A DNA stretch of 64,000 bases from Sepiola atlantica (lineage: Eukaryota > Mollusca > Cephalopoda > Sepiida > Sepiolidae), in assembly GCA_963556195.1 (NCBI GenBank), contig OY744532.1, positions 79,853,734 through 79,917,733 of the forward strand, given 5' to 3'. Within the stretch, counting starts at the first letter, position 1. Each line of letters opens with the position of its first letter. Shown here one piece after another: positions 1 through 13,821 of this stretch. The notes below the pieces were generated by a model. That model was not told where the DNA came from. It searched no databases and worked only from the letters and a program-made list of their open reading frames with translations. A program made the position numbers and the translations under genes.

Positions 1-480
1 TTTTCTCCGCAACCATCCATTGAATTTCTCTGAAATTGTGCATGAAGTTGTAACTTTGGTCAGGTTAGAAAGTGACATTCTCCGATTTTTGAAAATAATC
101 TGGTTAGCCTCCCAGGGGGTCAAAAGGCCCCGAAATGGCAGAAATGACATTTTTTGCTCCATAACTTTTCATCCATTGATTCAATTTCTCTGAAACTTGG
201 CCAAGATGTGGAGGTAATTGTTCCTAATAGAAAATAAGTATCGCTGACCTTGGAAAGAATCTAGTTCGCGCCCCAGGCGGTCAAAACCACCTAAAATGGC
301 AAAAAATGACCCTTTTCTCCCGTTACGTTTGATCCATCCATTCAATTTTTCTGAAACTTGGCCAAAATGTGGAGGCAATTGTTCTGGATAACAAATGAGC
401 ATACTTGACCTAAGAAACGGTCTGGTTCGTGCCCCCAGGTGGATCAAGGGGGGTCAAAAATGCCCTAAATTTCCCAAATT
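1..480. repeat. Diverged ~160-bp tandem repeat, three units
   Basis: Three successive units begin near 14, 172 and 333, each with a CCATTGAATTTCTCTGAAA-like start. Each then runs through a TGG(A/C)CAAGATGTGGAGG-like stretch to a CCCAGG(G/C)GGTCAAAA-like block. The first unit is cut by the left edge of the window. The units differ by many substitutions, so the array is old. I do not recognise the family. Small open frames here are not conserved between units. Confidence 0.7.
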
Positions 481-1435
481 CATTGCATTTTACACTCACC
501 ACATCGAGTCACATACAGAGGGGGACCACGCATGCGCGGCTTGTTCAAAAACAATAAAACTATCATATTTCATTGGTTAATTAGAAATAAATTATTTAGT
601 CTTGTTGATCTTTATTATCGGTTTTCTTTACAACAGAAAATAGGAACTGTAGATGTGAGGGTTCTTCATTAAATTTTATCCCATGTTTTATCCACATTAA
701 TAATATATTTCAGAAAATACGGAAAATGTGTATCAGTTAATTCGCTACGTGTAACTCTAGACCTCCTCTATGGCGTCATATACTGGAACGTCACCTTGCT
801 GCTAATCGTTTAACTTCTAGTAGACTTTAAAAAAATTAAGCTTGATAAAAATTATCAAAAATATCCCTTTTAACATTATTTTTACACAATCAAGTCAATA
901 CCGTAACTCGCGTTTCTCAAGTAAAATTCTATTCGGGAGTTTATTATGACATACCAGCGAATATACTATTTCAGACTTGACGGAGCTACCGACCGACACG
1001 GCGTCTTATAGAGATGATTTGATATATGTTAACCTGGCTTGTTTGACCCGCTCGCTTCCGCTTCGCAATTTATTCCTACACACTGACCTTTAGAACTCTT
1101 AAGTTAAACATGAGTTTTTTTCTCTATCTCATTTCCGCGTATTCGAAGCAGAATGAGCAACAATAGTATCCTTCACTCTAACTTCCAACCATTCCTCAGC
1201 GAGGTAGAGGAGGTTGCAATATAATAGTCTCAGAACAACCCGTCTAACAATTCTCTGGTGAAAATCAAGGAGGCTTCACCATAAGGATCTGCCGATTTCT
1301 CGTCGTCTCTGTCTCCGAATGTGGCAACCATAGACAGTAATTAGGAGATTTAGGGTTCCATCATTTTGTACTGTCGATACTAAGAATACAATTACGAATT
1401 AGTTAAGACTTCTGACAGATAATTGGAGGACAAAA
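481..1435. other. No recognisable feature
   Basis: AT-rich sequence without a convincing open frame, RNA gene or tandem repeat. Confidence 0.5.
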
Positions 1436-1439
1436 CGAA

Positions 1440-1620
1440 AGCAAGCTACCAACGTGGAATTCATAAAGGGTTCTGTTCGAAATTACGTAAAGATTCCCGA
1501 GTAAGATATATAGATTCTTGAGAATACGAGGCACACTGGAAGAATATCAGAGGTTATATCGGCCGAAACCTCGCGAGAATAACATCCAAGGTGAGAACAA
1601 TAGTTCTAATAATCAAAATA
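1440..1620 (+). repeat. Decayed Penelope-type terminal repeat copy
   Basis: This stretch resembles two others at about 8,690-8,870 (+) and 8,455-8,600 (-). All share an ATAAAGGGTTCTGTTCGAAA-like start, a TTCCCGAGT block, and an ending like GAAGAA..GTTATATCGGCCGAAAC. The last part resembles the CUGAAGA..GAAAC segment that encodes hammerheads in Penelope-like elements. Here the first core box is damaged, reading CTGGAAGA. Family assignment is inference. Confidence 0.45.
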
Positions 1621-1984
1621 CTACACATTGGAGAAATATTTTTGTTAATTCTACTTTATTTTATAGCAATATCGGTAGGTAGATGAATGGAATTTTCGAA
1701 TTTCCGAAATGCTTTCTTTAAAATATCAGTAAACCAAAATGAAAGCTGGTACAAAGTTCACTTCTACTCTCCATTCAGCTAATGCTGAAGAAGTGTATAA
1801 TTCAATAAGAGAAGAAAGAGAATGAACAAAATAGTCGTTTATATCACCGCTTTACGTGACTATTTCCCGTTTCAGCAGGCGTCGATTCGATGTTTACAGT
1901 TTGACGCGAACAAATTAAAGAGGGAAAGACTTCAGAAATAATCGAAACGGAACAAAATTATGAGCTCAGTCGGAATAACAACGT
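1621..1984. other. No recognisable feature
   Basis: AT-rich; nothing recognised on either strand. Confidence 0.5.
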
Positions 1985-2046
1985 GATATATTAGCGTGAC
2001 AATTCTCTTTCGAGATGAAACGCAGACGCCTCTGTGCAGCTTAATT
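1985..2046 (+). repeat. Degenerate hammerhead-family copy beside (AT)n
   Basis: The stretch resembles the hammerhead-like segment at 63,687-63,747. It keeps TTAGC, a GATGAAACGC block, a CTGTGCAGCTTAATTG ending and the AT-rich tail leading into (AT)n. The catalytic CTGAAGA box has decayed to GTGACAA, so no ribozyme activity is expected. Its position directly before the (AT)n tract matches the better-preserved copies. Confidence 0.5.
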
Positions 2047-2072
2047 GTAATAAATATATGTTCATACTTTAT

Positions 2073-2117
2073 TATATATATATATAATGTGTAAATGTGT
2101 TTGTTATTCTATGTATG

Positions 2118-2161
<44 letters not shown>
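2073..2161. repeat. (AT)n microsatellites
   Basis: A short run at 2,073-2,089 and a longer uninterrupted AT dinucleotide run at about 2,121-2,161. Confidence 0.95.
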
Positions 2162-2165
<4 letters not shown>

Positions 2166-2224
2166 TTTTCATCTACATACGTATACGTTTAATCCTTTCA
2201 GAAATTGTTAGTGTAAAGAAAATT

Positions 2225-2345
2225 ATTAATACCGGTCGCCGAACCCGAACCCCGGAACACGAGTCATGTTTTAAACTCAAATTCCAACGTCTTAGCCCAC
2301 ACGGACTTTATCAACATCCCGGTAATCAGGGAGTCAAAGTACTAA
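2225..2345 (-). repeat. tRNA-derived SINE-like remnant
   Basis: Read on the minus strand, this matches in outline the segment at 57,120-57,215. Both have GGCTAA(G/A)..GT(T/C)GGAATT, then CATGACTCGTG(T/C)TCCG(G/A)GGTTCG. The GGTTCG(G/T)GTC element resembles a tRNA B box, as expected for a tRNA-derived SINE head. The A box is not convincing and no tail can be defined. SINE is an inference from two related copies plus the B-box-like motif. Confidence 0.4.
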
Positions 2346-2353
2346 ACTACTAA

Positions 2354-3175
<822 letters not shown>

Positions 3176-3179
3176 CTGA

Positions 3180-3460
3180 TGAAAAAATATGAAATCGTTA
3201 AATTTTATTAAGAAATTATGTAAGCACTAGATTTAAAACCAGAATTATCGGATCCCTAGATGTTGATGAAGTTGTTAAAACATCATAATTTTTTAAAGAA
3301 TAATATCAGGAATCATTTAATTTTGAAGACGAAATTATGCAATAAATAAATGTTTAAAAATAAATTGAAAAAAATCGCTACATTTTGAAGATCTTACAGA
3401 ATGAAAAAAATAATAATTTAATAACTTTATTTTTAAGTAAAAATTGCGTAGTATAAAGGA
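3180..3460. repeat. Decayed ~36-bp tandem repeat
   Basis: Units share an AGAAATTATG.AA.CACTAGATTT.GAAG-like pattern with heavy divergence. The same pattern recurs at about 5,590-6,130, so these are probably two remains of one satellite family. There is no convincing coding frame. Confidence 0.5.
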
Positions 3461-5589
3461 ACAGAAGCATTAGCAGTTTCACCTTAATTACTAGACTGCC
3501 CATTATATTACCACTAAAGGATTGTTTAAATTAATATGTTTAGGCGACGAGTTATGGAAGAAAAGAAATGTCACGGGTCTTTTATAGTCACGTGATATCT
3601 TTGAACCGCCTTCTCTATTGTGAAAAGGCGAGAGAAAGGGGCACATTTTGGAACAAACCGCTACGCACTGATTTTTTTGTTGTTGCAACCATCACCTTCC
3701 CGTGTCGCCTTTGAATAGCTGAACATAAAGCTTAAGTTGCTTTAGGATTAACATACCGAAATTAACAAAAGCAAACAAAAGCAAGCAACGGTCTGTAGAA
3801 AACATCGACTTTGAAATCTACTTAGCTATGATCTCGTTCCTTCCCTACATCCGATTTCTCACCGAAAGGACGTTGTTGGACTTTTAAATACTCTATTATC
3901 ATTATTTTCATGTTAGCTTCCCGACTGAGCTCTAATCTCAGGTAACCTCCCCCCCCCCCCCGTAAAACAGTCATTGAAATAAACTCGTCTAGTTATAATC
4001 ACTGTAAAGGAGTATTATTCCTTCCTCTGTGTACGTAACACTTAACCGAACTCCGTGGAAAAGAACGTCCCATCTGCTTAACACAAACCACAATTTGCTC
4101 TGCTAACTACAACATGACCGTTTGTAATCTGATGTTAACGAATTTGTGTTGAGCCATCCGCCCGAATAATCTAATTCTAACCTTTCACCCATCGTTTTTA
4201 ATTCCCTTCGTAGATCAGCAACTGACAACTTAGTTAACTCTTATCCTGAGGGATTTTATAAGCGGTGAAACATTAGTATAGAGTAAAATCGCATGTTCCA
4301 CATCTTGGCTGCATGAGTTCAGTAAAGTATTTACTCTACGTTCGCATATCGTAACTTTATTCCTCTTTCTACTAGTCTAGTTTATCAGCCGATCTATGAA
4401 ATATATCTGCAATACCCCAGAGTGTCTCAGACATATTGTACTTTGTTGTTTTAATTCATATAGTCTGGTTACAACAGTCATCTATGCAATATTACGTATA
4501 TGTATCTTCGATACAGTAGAGTGTATGACACATATAAGTTTTTACTTTTTTTTAGTGCAATGTAGTAACACAATTTAATAAATTAATGGTAACTCAATTA
4601 ATTATTACTTAAACGAGTAAAAGTTATTTAGAATGGTCTCACGCTATCACGCTGTTACGCTTTATTACGTATTTTAGGTTGTTTCCACCATTGTTAGAAA
4701 AAAGAGATACGAGCGATTAACTTTAACTTGGGTATTTATGCAAATCTAACTTAACAGCTTTAAACGCAACATGAATTTGGATTGACAATTTATACAATTT
4801 CTTGTCGATATGTCTATGCTCTAAGACTATTTCGTGTGTTTTATTGCAATATGTATTCTTGGTGGGTTATTTAGAATTTTTTACTTTTAAATCGACACAA
4901 GTTCCCTCTTTTGTGTGCCCAATATGCAAAATTAAAAGAGAAAAAACAATATTTTAATGTGAACTTCTTTAAATAAAACATTTCAACTGATAACAATAGA
5001 AGGTCATCATGGACCGGTGTAAATGATTATCACGTTCCGTTTGTGAGAAAGTCCGTTCATTAGTTACGTTTCAGAGGAAACGCTTTGTATAAGTTGCTAT
5101 AAGTTTTAGAGCGAATTTGAAAAATTCAACACGATTGAAAATAAATTATTATGTTAATTTACACAATGAGAGAAACATTTTCGGTGACGGTCATAATTTA
5201 AATTAAAATTTTTAATTACATTGCATTTGTTTTATTGAAATACATACTTTTTATTTAATTCTAGTCGTGATGTTGTAAAATTTATAATTTTTCGTAGTAT
5301 TTTTGCAGACGTTAATTAATGCTTGATTTTTAAACCATCGTTTATTTATTTTTTTAGTATTACCATTGCTTACGGCAACAAATAACACTTTGATCTCTTC
5401 AAATACATAGAGGTACATCTCTCAGATTACTTTTGTTTCTTTATTTTGAATCCATGAAACACAATTCTGCGACAAAACTACGTTTAATTTATAAACATAT
5501 CACGTCTTGATCAAATATAAGACAAATTAATTCAAATATGTTTGTGATTTAATACACGTGTTTTTTTATAAAATATTTAATCACGTGAT
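3461..5589. other. No recognisable feature; poly-C at 3,949-3,961
   Basis: AT-rich intergenic-looking DNA. The only simple feature is a 13-base C run at 3,949-3,961. Short open frames such as 3,503-3,688 (-) and 4,396-4,578 (+) have no recognisable domain and are the length expected by chance. Confidence 0.5.
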
Positions 5590-6130
5590 TTTAATTAACA
5601 AAATGTGTTATCACTAGATTTTGAAAAATACATTTTTAAGTAGCAAGACTTGAAGAAGAAATTAGTTCATTACACAATATTTCAAGGGAGAGATTAGTAA
5701 ATCGTTTCGTCTTGAAATAAAAATTATTAGACTACAAGATTTTGAAGTAGAAATTATTTAATTGCAGAATTACGAAGACGAAATAAGAGTGTCTCTGAAT
5801 TTTGAAGAAGCAATTGTGGAATTACTTGATTCTAGAGCAGAAATCATGGAATCACAAAATTTAAAAGAAACATGAAATTCTGAAGAAAAAATGAAGAAAA
5901 CATTACTAGATTGTCAAGAAGAATCAATGGGATCTCTAGATTTGTAAAACGTATGGAATAACGAGTGTTTGAAAATAAACAAAAGAATCACCTGATTTCA
6001 AAGAAGAAATAATGCGAATACTAGATTTTTAAGACTGAATTATCGAATACCGATCTTTTAGAGAAGTAATTATGCCAATACTAGATTTTTAAAAGGAAAG
6101 AATGTAATAACTATATTTTGTAGAATAAAT
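5590..6130. repeat. Decayed ~36-bp tandem repeat, second array
   Basis: Many diverged units contain GAAGA(A/C)GAAAT(T/A)AT and (A)CTAGATTTT. They match the pattern at 3,180-3,460. Several units are interrupted by small insertions, which suggests age. Confidence 0.55.
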
Positions 6131-8440
6131 TACAAATAATCGTATCGGATTAGCCGGCATTCCCCGGTCGGAGCGTCATATGCGATCAGCAATAAAGTAT
6201 ACCTCGAACGATTACATCCTAATCATCAGGCGAAACAGAACATCCATCACACTCTAATGATAGTCTGCGGGTGGCTAAGTAAAATGAGCAGCGTATTTAT
6301 ATAAGGTATTCTGAAAGAAAATATATTCTTACTTAAAAAAGGCACGAGTTAAACAAAAGTTCAAAATTGCTGACGTCATCATGACCACTTTGGGCGTCAT
6401 TCTATGTTTACAAGTATTTTTCCCCAAAGCTTACCTATATCTCTGCAGTGTGTAGACGTTTGGGGAATACGTTTTAAACCACATAACATTATACAAGTAA
6501 TGAATGCTCATATATCTGAGTGTTTACATTATCAACAATTTTCTTGTTCAAGATTTTTGTCTGTCAATGTTTCGCTAACATAGATTTGATGAAATAGGCC
6601 TTGTACAACGAAAAGGCACAACAGAGCAAAAATAAGAATAAAAACGGTTGGAAAAACTATTTTATATACGTGACAGATATGCTAGAAACATAATTTAAGG
6701 CCCGATGTTTACTTCACATTCTCCACAATTGATCAACCAAGAAACATAGTTGTTTCTTTTATGTCTTTACGTTTTATATATTTGATATAATTCAAGATTA
6801 TTTTTTGGTAGATACATTTCCATTCTTTCCAAATGTCTTAGTCTTGCATTTTTTCCATTATGTACACATGAAGACTGAACTATTTAATTGTTCTCGAACA
6901 TTAATAACATTGGGGGGTTCACTTGTGTAACAATCCTTTTTTATGATACTGGGTTGCATTCAAAGTACATGATTGAAGTAATTGTCTTTATTTCACGGAA
7001 GGTCGATGTATTACAATTTTGGCTAGTTTCATATTTAAGTAAACTATTTTTAATGATGAGAAAACAGTTTAATTCAGAATGATAATGAATCCTTTAAAAG
7101 AAATAATAGCGTCAAAACATAAAAGGAAAAATCTTGATTAAATGATAGCGAGTAGTGAGATCTTTATCCGAACTTAAATTAATGATTGGAATTAACGAAG
7201 ATCTGATCCATGGCATGTGCGGTGATATTTCTTCAGCGTTTGTCTATAAATCTGAAACACTTAATTAATGAAAATGTTCTTTATCGATACTTAAGCCCAC
7301 GTTTTGAGGAAACGATGCTCTCAGAAAATCGAGCGGTGGCTCGACCATTATTGATGAGATTTTTCTTGTGATCTCAAAAATATTTGCGTTAAAACTTAGT
7401 GATACCTTACTTTTTTCCCCAACAACATGTTGAAAAAATATCGATTATTAATGAAAATGAATTATCTTCATTAAGTTAAGCAGGGTCCATGAAGCTATAA
7501 AGTTTGACTATCAAATAGTTATTCTTCTCATGTGGGTATATCTTGAATTTTTCGAAAAAAAATTTTAATAAATAAATAAAATCAATAGTTATCTCCAGGG
7601 ATACAAATACAAGCCATTTTACTGGACATGGTTTTAAGTATAGAACACACATTGGACCCTTTTAAGACGTGCAAGAAGTCTGACACAAAACTAGTTCAAA
7701 GCAATAAAATATATTTGTATGGTTAAAACTGTGCCAATATTCATGACCCATGGTTTTAGAACAGTCACAATGAAGTCTTCATTGAACGAACTGGTAATGA
7801 ACGAAAGTTTGTAAGATTTTGTGAACATATTTTTTATGTATATATATACATATTAGATGGACGGGAACATGCTTCGAAAGGCACTCATTTTAAGACGGAC
7901 ATAGAAATATATAGGCTTTTATTAAAATCTGCAGAAGAATGAAAGAATGTCCTACAACTTTTAAGTGCATAACTAAACGAATATATTGACAGACAGATAC
8001 ACATAGGTCGAAGTTTAGAATATATAACATTGGTAAAACAACTGTACTCAGGCTTGGCATTTAAATCTATTTTAACTAATTTTCTGTTGCTGAATCTAAA
8101 TTTGATATCAATTTGGCATATCGTTTTACATATTTAAACTATGAAGACTTGTATTTGAGCAGAATATAGAAACTTGTACTTAAAGTTAACCACAGAATAT
8201 AATCATACAGTTTTAAACAATGAGTTACAATGGCTTTTATTATACAAATAAGTTTGTAAAGATGAATTATGCTTAGAAAATATCTTCAAAGGTCAATTTA
8301 TTCTGTAAACTATGCCCTGAATTTGCTCCGCATTGACAATCCGTGATGTACAGCTCCGACAACATATCTCATTAAGGTCTAACAGCAATACGATACTATT
8401 TTTACAATTTGGATGATTCGGACTACTGTTCTTAACTTCA
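6131..8440. other. No recognisable feature
   Basis: AT-rich; I found no open frame with a family signature and no clear repeat. The open frame at 6,888-7,082 has no recognisable domain. Confidence 0.5.
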
Positions 8441-8454
8441 GTGTTGTTTTAACA

Positions 8455-8870
8455 ACGTTTCGGCCGATGTAAGATCCGACCTTCTTTAATTGTACTTTGT
8501 CGAACTTGGGAGTCTTTCTATCGAACTCGGGAATTTTGAACCGAATTTTGAACGGAACCCTTTATATAATCAATGCCGTCAGCCATGACTGAGTGGAAAT
8601 CTTCAGTAATTCACAATTCCTAGTATAGCCCGCACTGAAGATTGAACCTTGAACATTCAGAAGATTGCACAAAGAACGGAATTTTACTCAGTATTTTATC
8701 TGTTACACAGCGGGTCCTTGCGGACGTTCGAAATTCCGTGCAGATTCTCGTGTTCGACAGACCGATTCCCGAGTTTGACAAGATGCAGCTGTAGAAGGTC
8801 GGAGGTTACATCGACCGACACGCTGTGAGATGATAACAATAGTTCAAATAATCTGAATTATACAAATTAT
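8455..8870. repeat. Old fold-back pair of Penelope-type terminal repeats
   Basis: A minus-strand copy (about 8,455-8,600) faces a plus-strand copy (about 8,690-8,870), with the divergent ends in between. Both share the block pattern of the copy at 1,440-1,620: TTCGAAATTC, TTCCCGAGTT, GAAGGTCGGA.(C/G)TTACATCG.CCGA. The minus copy keeps GGCCGAAACG, a hammerhead-like GAAAC box after a potential stem II (GGTCG/CGGCC). Its first core box has decayed to TTAAAGA. The inverted arrangement matches the younger fold-backs at the right of the window. Confidence 0.5.
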
Positions 8871-11440
8871 TAATCCTCATCTCAGGAATTCAGAAACAAT
8901 CCGCTATTATGTGAAAGTCTAATCTACCTTGGTAAGGTAATTCCATTATTCTAATACATTGTTGAAAACGTTTACCTTGCTCTTTGATCACATCACGAAG
9001 GTACGTGGAAATTTGTCTAAATAACTGCAAATAATGTTCATTCTACATCTAAGTCTTTGCACCGAAATTAGTAACTCATTCATCAAATATTGATAGCTGT
9101 TATCTATTCTGATAATTATGCATAAACTTACATCTAGACTCGGGGATTGATTTTTTTTCATTATAAATCATAGCTCTATCAATGATATTTTTTATCACCA
9201 GCCATCAAACTGTTACTTTTTGCTCATGTGCAATCTTATTACTTTAAAATCTACACAAATTCTACATTCGTTAATATGTAATTGAAGCTACCCAGATAAA
9301 TCTTAATGGAAGAATACTCTTTTTAACTTTTATAAGATGTAGTATTGAGATTTGTCCATACTTGTTTCCATTAAGGAGTAAAACATATTTCAAAGTAATT
9401 ATAATTTTCAATAAAACGCATTCATTCATCTGAATCCTACGCATGCAGTCCCTAAGTAAGAAGTTATTAAACGTCATTACAATAAACACCTTCTCCTTGC
9501 GAATGAAAGTATTTCGCATTTCTGAGTGTCTGCGACGTTATGAGAAAACAAGTATACCAGGTTTAAGACGAGATTTGCCTCGTAATCTCATAACAACGGT
9601 TCTGAAAGCTCCTTTGGCAGATACAAATCCACGACAAGATCATTCAATCTAATTTCAAGACGTATAATATACTGTGAACATATTTAAGCCAAATAATACT
9701 ATAGATTGTAAAACTTGAAGTATTACGTTCTGAGTTGTAGCAGTTTTAATGATGTTCGCATAAGAATATGAACCGCTATCATTAAAATTATTATAACTCT
9801 AGATTTTAATGAGATCTAAGCAGAAAGTAAAGATAACAACGCAACATAACACAGAATAATCTGTTGAGAAAACGTGGATAATTGTAATAATCTGAAATGC
9901 AACCTTAATTGCACGAAAGTAAGTTTTCCTGTATTTAACTTAATCACTACTTTAACACATTTTACCATAAAATATTACATATATTCATAGATGCTCGTTT
10001 ATTTTATATAATATACTGTATATATCTAAGATATTTGCCCGTCCGTATGTTTATAATTTTAGGACCTGCTTTTAGGCTTAAGATATACGAACTATAACGC
10101 TAGTAAGATTGTGTGTTTCGTGTAAGATATCCACTACTCACCCAACTAACAACTTTCGTCTTACTCAAGATCTTAATTAAATATAAACACTATTAAATGG
10201 GCATTAAATGGGCATATAGCAAAATACATTCAACACTCCAAGTTGATATTGATATTCTGAAACCATCTGATATGCAATCTGAACACCACACAATTGGCAT
10301 TTTTCTAAGCCAATGTTAACTTTACATTAACAATTTTCAAAATGGCATTATGACTTTAGTTAATACAGTATTTTAGGGTCTGGTGTTTATGAGTGTTCAA
10401 AGAATTTTCTAAAAGAGTATGAACAGCCATTTGTTAATGATTAACTGTTGAATGATTAACTGAATAACTATACTCAAAAGATAGCGTAACAAGGCCGTTA
10501 ACCTTGTCAACTCAATATAGTTCAGATCACTACGCCATATGTACACCCACAAACCATGCTCACATGATATGTATAAATAGGTTTTAGGTTTTCTTTTTTT
10601 TTTTTTAATAATACGTCGTTTGTATTTAGCCCGCCAATAAAGTTGTGCTGAACGCACGAGCTTTATATGCATCCAATATTATCAGTTTTTGACCTTTTAT
10701 AATTCACTTTCCTATTATCTAGCATTATGAATCGCCCAATCCATCCCCTTTAAACTATCACTAAATGTATTTCCCTCTGATCTTAATGAGATTTTAAAGT
10801 TTCATAATTAATAAGGAACACATGATTACAGAAATTCAAATGTTTTTGCTAATTTAGATCGTTGTAAACTTCCCCAACACAATAAAACCTTTTTACTATT
10901 TCTAATACGATATCAGCGACCAAACGAAATACTACTCGTGGATAAGGGTTAATTTGATTATCTGTTGGATTACAAACCAAACTATGAAAGACTTGAAAAC
11001 GATGAACGGGATAGATACAATTTAAATATTTAAGACCACGGTTCAACAAGTATTTTGTACATTGTACTTGAAGACAGAGATGCCAGTTCGACTTGATTTT
11101 AGCGTTGTTTAAAAAGGTTTCAAGTGGTATTCCGTAATTATTTACTGTTTGCTTATATAATTAGATCAGACAGAAAACTGGAGTAAATCATCGCTACCAT
11201 ATGAACGGCGAAACATAGATGGGCATACGACATTTCAAGATGTACAGACAACATATGGGCATATCGAGTGACAGCATAGATCTCGAGGCAGTGGGAAAGA
11301 CCTAGAGGAAAGCTAAACACCCGGTAGAAAGACGACCTTCATAGTCAACTGTGGCCTACTTGGCCACGCCAAGCCAGGTATAAAACAAGGTTGAAATAAA
11401 ACAAAGAGAGGTTCCTCCACCAGGAGTGAAATGAAAAATA
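8871..11440. other. No recognisable feature
   Basis: AT-rich DNA. The open frames here (for example 9,443-9,652 and 10,409-10,672) show no conserved domain. A T-rich run lies near 10,590-10,605. Confidence 0.5.
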
Positions 11441-11443
11441 TCC

Positions 11444-11503
<60 letters not shown>
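11444..11503. repeat. (GAT)n trinucleotide repeat, ~20 units
   Basis: Uninterrupted GAT/ATG trinucleotides. It lies about 190 bp beyond the presumed 3' end of the antisense retrotransposon remnant at 11,690-12,650. It may therefore be a decayed 3' tail on that strand, but this is not certain. The poly-isoleucine open frame across it is an artefact of the repeat. Confidence 0.95.
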
Positions 11504-11689
11504 CTTGAAGACGCTCAGTTTGTAGTCTACATGGGATCAGTAATGTGCCAATATGTTCAAGATATGGGAAAGTCATGAAAACAAACTCCGTTCACGGAAA
11601 TTTAGGTTTTACATACACTGAAACCAACGGAAAGTTGTTTGCAATAGTGATAGTTATTTTTAAAGAGTTTACTTAAAATCACCCCTAAA

Positions 11690-12650
11690 ACCGCACACTG
11701 CAAATACGACGTAATGGGCTACTGTGAATTAGGTGCCAGATTTATAGGGACATCCTAGATGTGAAGTTCCGCAGCAAGATGCTTGTTCACATTACATTTA
11801 AATTCCTGCACGTTGGTACAGTCGGGAAAACAATGTGGACAGAGGAAATTACAAAAAAAGCGGTACGAGGAAATAAGCTATTAGAGTATAAAGCTTTATG
11901 AGAACACTTACTGTGAAGGGGTATGATTATGCTCGCTCGGTTTGTTGCTAGTATTTGAATAGAGACGGTTCAAGTACATAAAGTGCGTCGTAGCACATGC
12001 CGTTAAAGTACTTGTCAAACAAGCAGAGGGGTTTAACATTGCGGCCATGGGACAGGAACTGGGGCTTAGAAGACAGTGTTAGACCTATTATGTTAGAGAT
12101 TTTTTTTTTACTCTATCGAAGTGGGAGAGACTAGTGGTTGGTGCACCAGCCCAGATGTGATAACAATACTCCATGCATGGCTGAATGGTCGCTTTGTAAA
12201 AATGTAGGATACTGATTAGTGTGAGAAGTTTCCTCATTCTTTCTTTGCAGCAGACTTGGTAGTATCTTCTATGTATTTATTCCAATTCATGGTACCTGTG
12301 AATGCTAGGACGAGCAGTTTGAATGTTGAGCTCTCAAGAATAATGCTACAAGCGATAGAAAATTGATTGTTGGTAAAATCTATTATTATTGTTTAAAGAG
12401 AGAAGCTTTGTCTAGGTAGGATTACATGTAACTTTCTGTTGTTTGCCTTATTCCACTACAGACTAGCGGTATTTTTTTTACAGAATTTAAGCACCGAATC
12501 TTCCATGTGTGCGTTCGATTTGCCAACATGTCGAAAATGGAGTGCGGTGTCGTCAGCAAATATACCAATCGAAAACGTGATTGAATCAGGGAGGTCGATT
12601 ATTTAATTCAGGAATAATAAACGTCAACGAATCGACCCTTGATGTTGCTT
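11690..12650 (-). pseudogene. Non-LTR retrotransposon RT 3' half, decayed
   Basis: Translating the minus strand gives the reverse-transcriptase active-site motif IFADD (FADD codons at 12,549-12,560). Downstream come a CMEYCYHIWAGAP block (near 12,125-12,175) and a C-terminal block FPDCTNVQEFKCNVNKHL (near 11,765-11,820). The same three blocks occur in the same order in the + strand element at 48,750-51,930, so the two are relatives. Block order fits the RT and C-terminal region of Jockey/CR1-like non-LTR elements. Frameshifts and stops separate the blocks, so it cannot encode a working enzyme. The endonuclease half is missing, as expected for a 5'-truncated LINE copy. Confidence 0.75.
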
Positions 12651-13532
12651 ACCTCCCCTCTAGAGAAACGATCACAGGTAATAATTAATTAGAATATACG
12701 AGCTCATAAATGTACCTCATTATCGCAATCATAACCACGCCCTTCGATTTTACCTCGTGTTGTCCGTTCGTAATGATAGAAGTCACTTGCAATTAATGTT
12801 TCACAAGAATGAAAACATAATCGATGTGCAGAAAGCAGTGGCAGGAGGCGCATTTTCGGGCTCGGGATATTTTGGGTCCTGAACCCTTAAATCTATCGCC
12901 GATGTTCAAACATTGTCAACAAGTCGAGTCGCCCTACACGCTTCAATGCGACTGCCTGTCCTCTTTCCCCCTCTCTTTAAACCAGGTGATGTCACGTAGT
13001 ATTAAAGTATACGTCATTGACGATATGCCATTTTCTATGCCTGTTTACCCATCAAAGTCGGTCTTTGAATTAAAATAACTTGAAATACTAGGAAACGTAC
13101 CGACTTACTATTTAACACTGCCCCCTTTCTTATATAAAACACTCACTTATATTTTCTATTTTGCAATCCCAATAACCATGTACAGTAAACCGTATTTTTT
13201 CTTTGAAATCTCGTTTGATCCCCATGGTTGGAGCACGTCTACGACCTTTCAACTGCCGCTCCTTGTGAGGTGTTAGGTAACCTCGCTGACAATTTAATCG
13301 ACTTTCTCTAGCCACCTCAGCATCATATTACGGCGCGACCTGTATCTCTTCGACGTAATTTTGCATGTTTTGCGCTAACGCCCTTTGGGCTTGACTCTCA
13401 GTACTTACAAGCAAGACGGCCACTACTCAATGCCAGGACGGCATGTCACACACCCATCGATGCACACCCGGCTAAAATCAGTAAGCCACTAACCATGTTA
13501 AACACTTATGCAATCATTGCAACTTGCTAACT
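12651..13532. other. No recognisable feature
   Basis: An open frame at 12,824-13,078 (+) and one at 13,130-13,315 (-) show no family signature or splice context I trust. Confidence 0.5.
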
Positions 13533-13562
13533 ACTTTATATATATATATATATATATATATA
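13533..13562. repeat. (AT)n microsatellite
   Basis: About 15 AT dinucleotides. Confidence 0.9.
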
Positions 13563-13821
13563 AATGTGTTTTTATGCAATTGTTTTTTATTTGTGATTGC
13601 AACGTTCGTTGTTTTTGTACTACTACACATTTGATTGTTTCAATTCCTGAGTGATTAAAATTTCATTATTAGTCGCCATTAACTTAATAGGACGTATTTT
13701 TAATTAAAATATATACTTTTATTGATTTTCTACGTGGTCGTGAATAATTTGAATATATTTTCCAAAGTTAAGCTATGTTTTCTTGCATGTTTTAAATATG
13801 TCTGGTATTTTAATTAATTAA
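13563..13821. other. Left flank of the Helitron array
   Basis: AT-rich sequence ending in TTAATTAATTAA. The A at 13,821 directly precedes the first Helitron 5'-TC, as expected for insertion between A and T. Confidence 0.6.

Noticed and set aside
8440..8500. Active hammerhead on the minus strand
   Set aside because: GGCCGAAACG and a stem II remain, but the CUGANGA box reads TTAAAGA, so the catalytic core is broken.
11313..11576. Open frame with a poly-isoleucine run
   Set aside because: It is a translation of the (GAT)n repeat.
12824..13078. Possible coding exon (84 codons, +)
   Set aside because: No recognisable domain, no supported splice context, and the length is within chance expectation.
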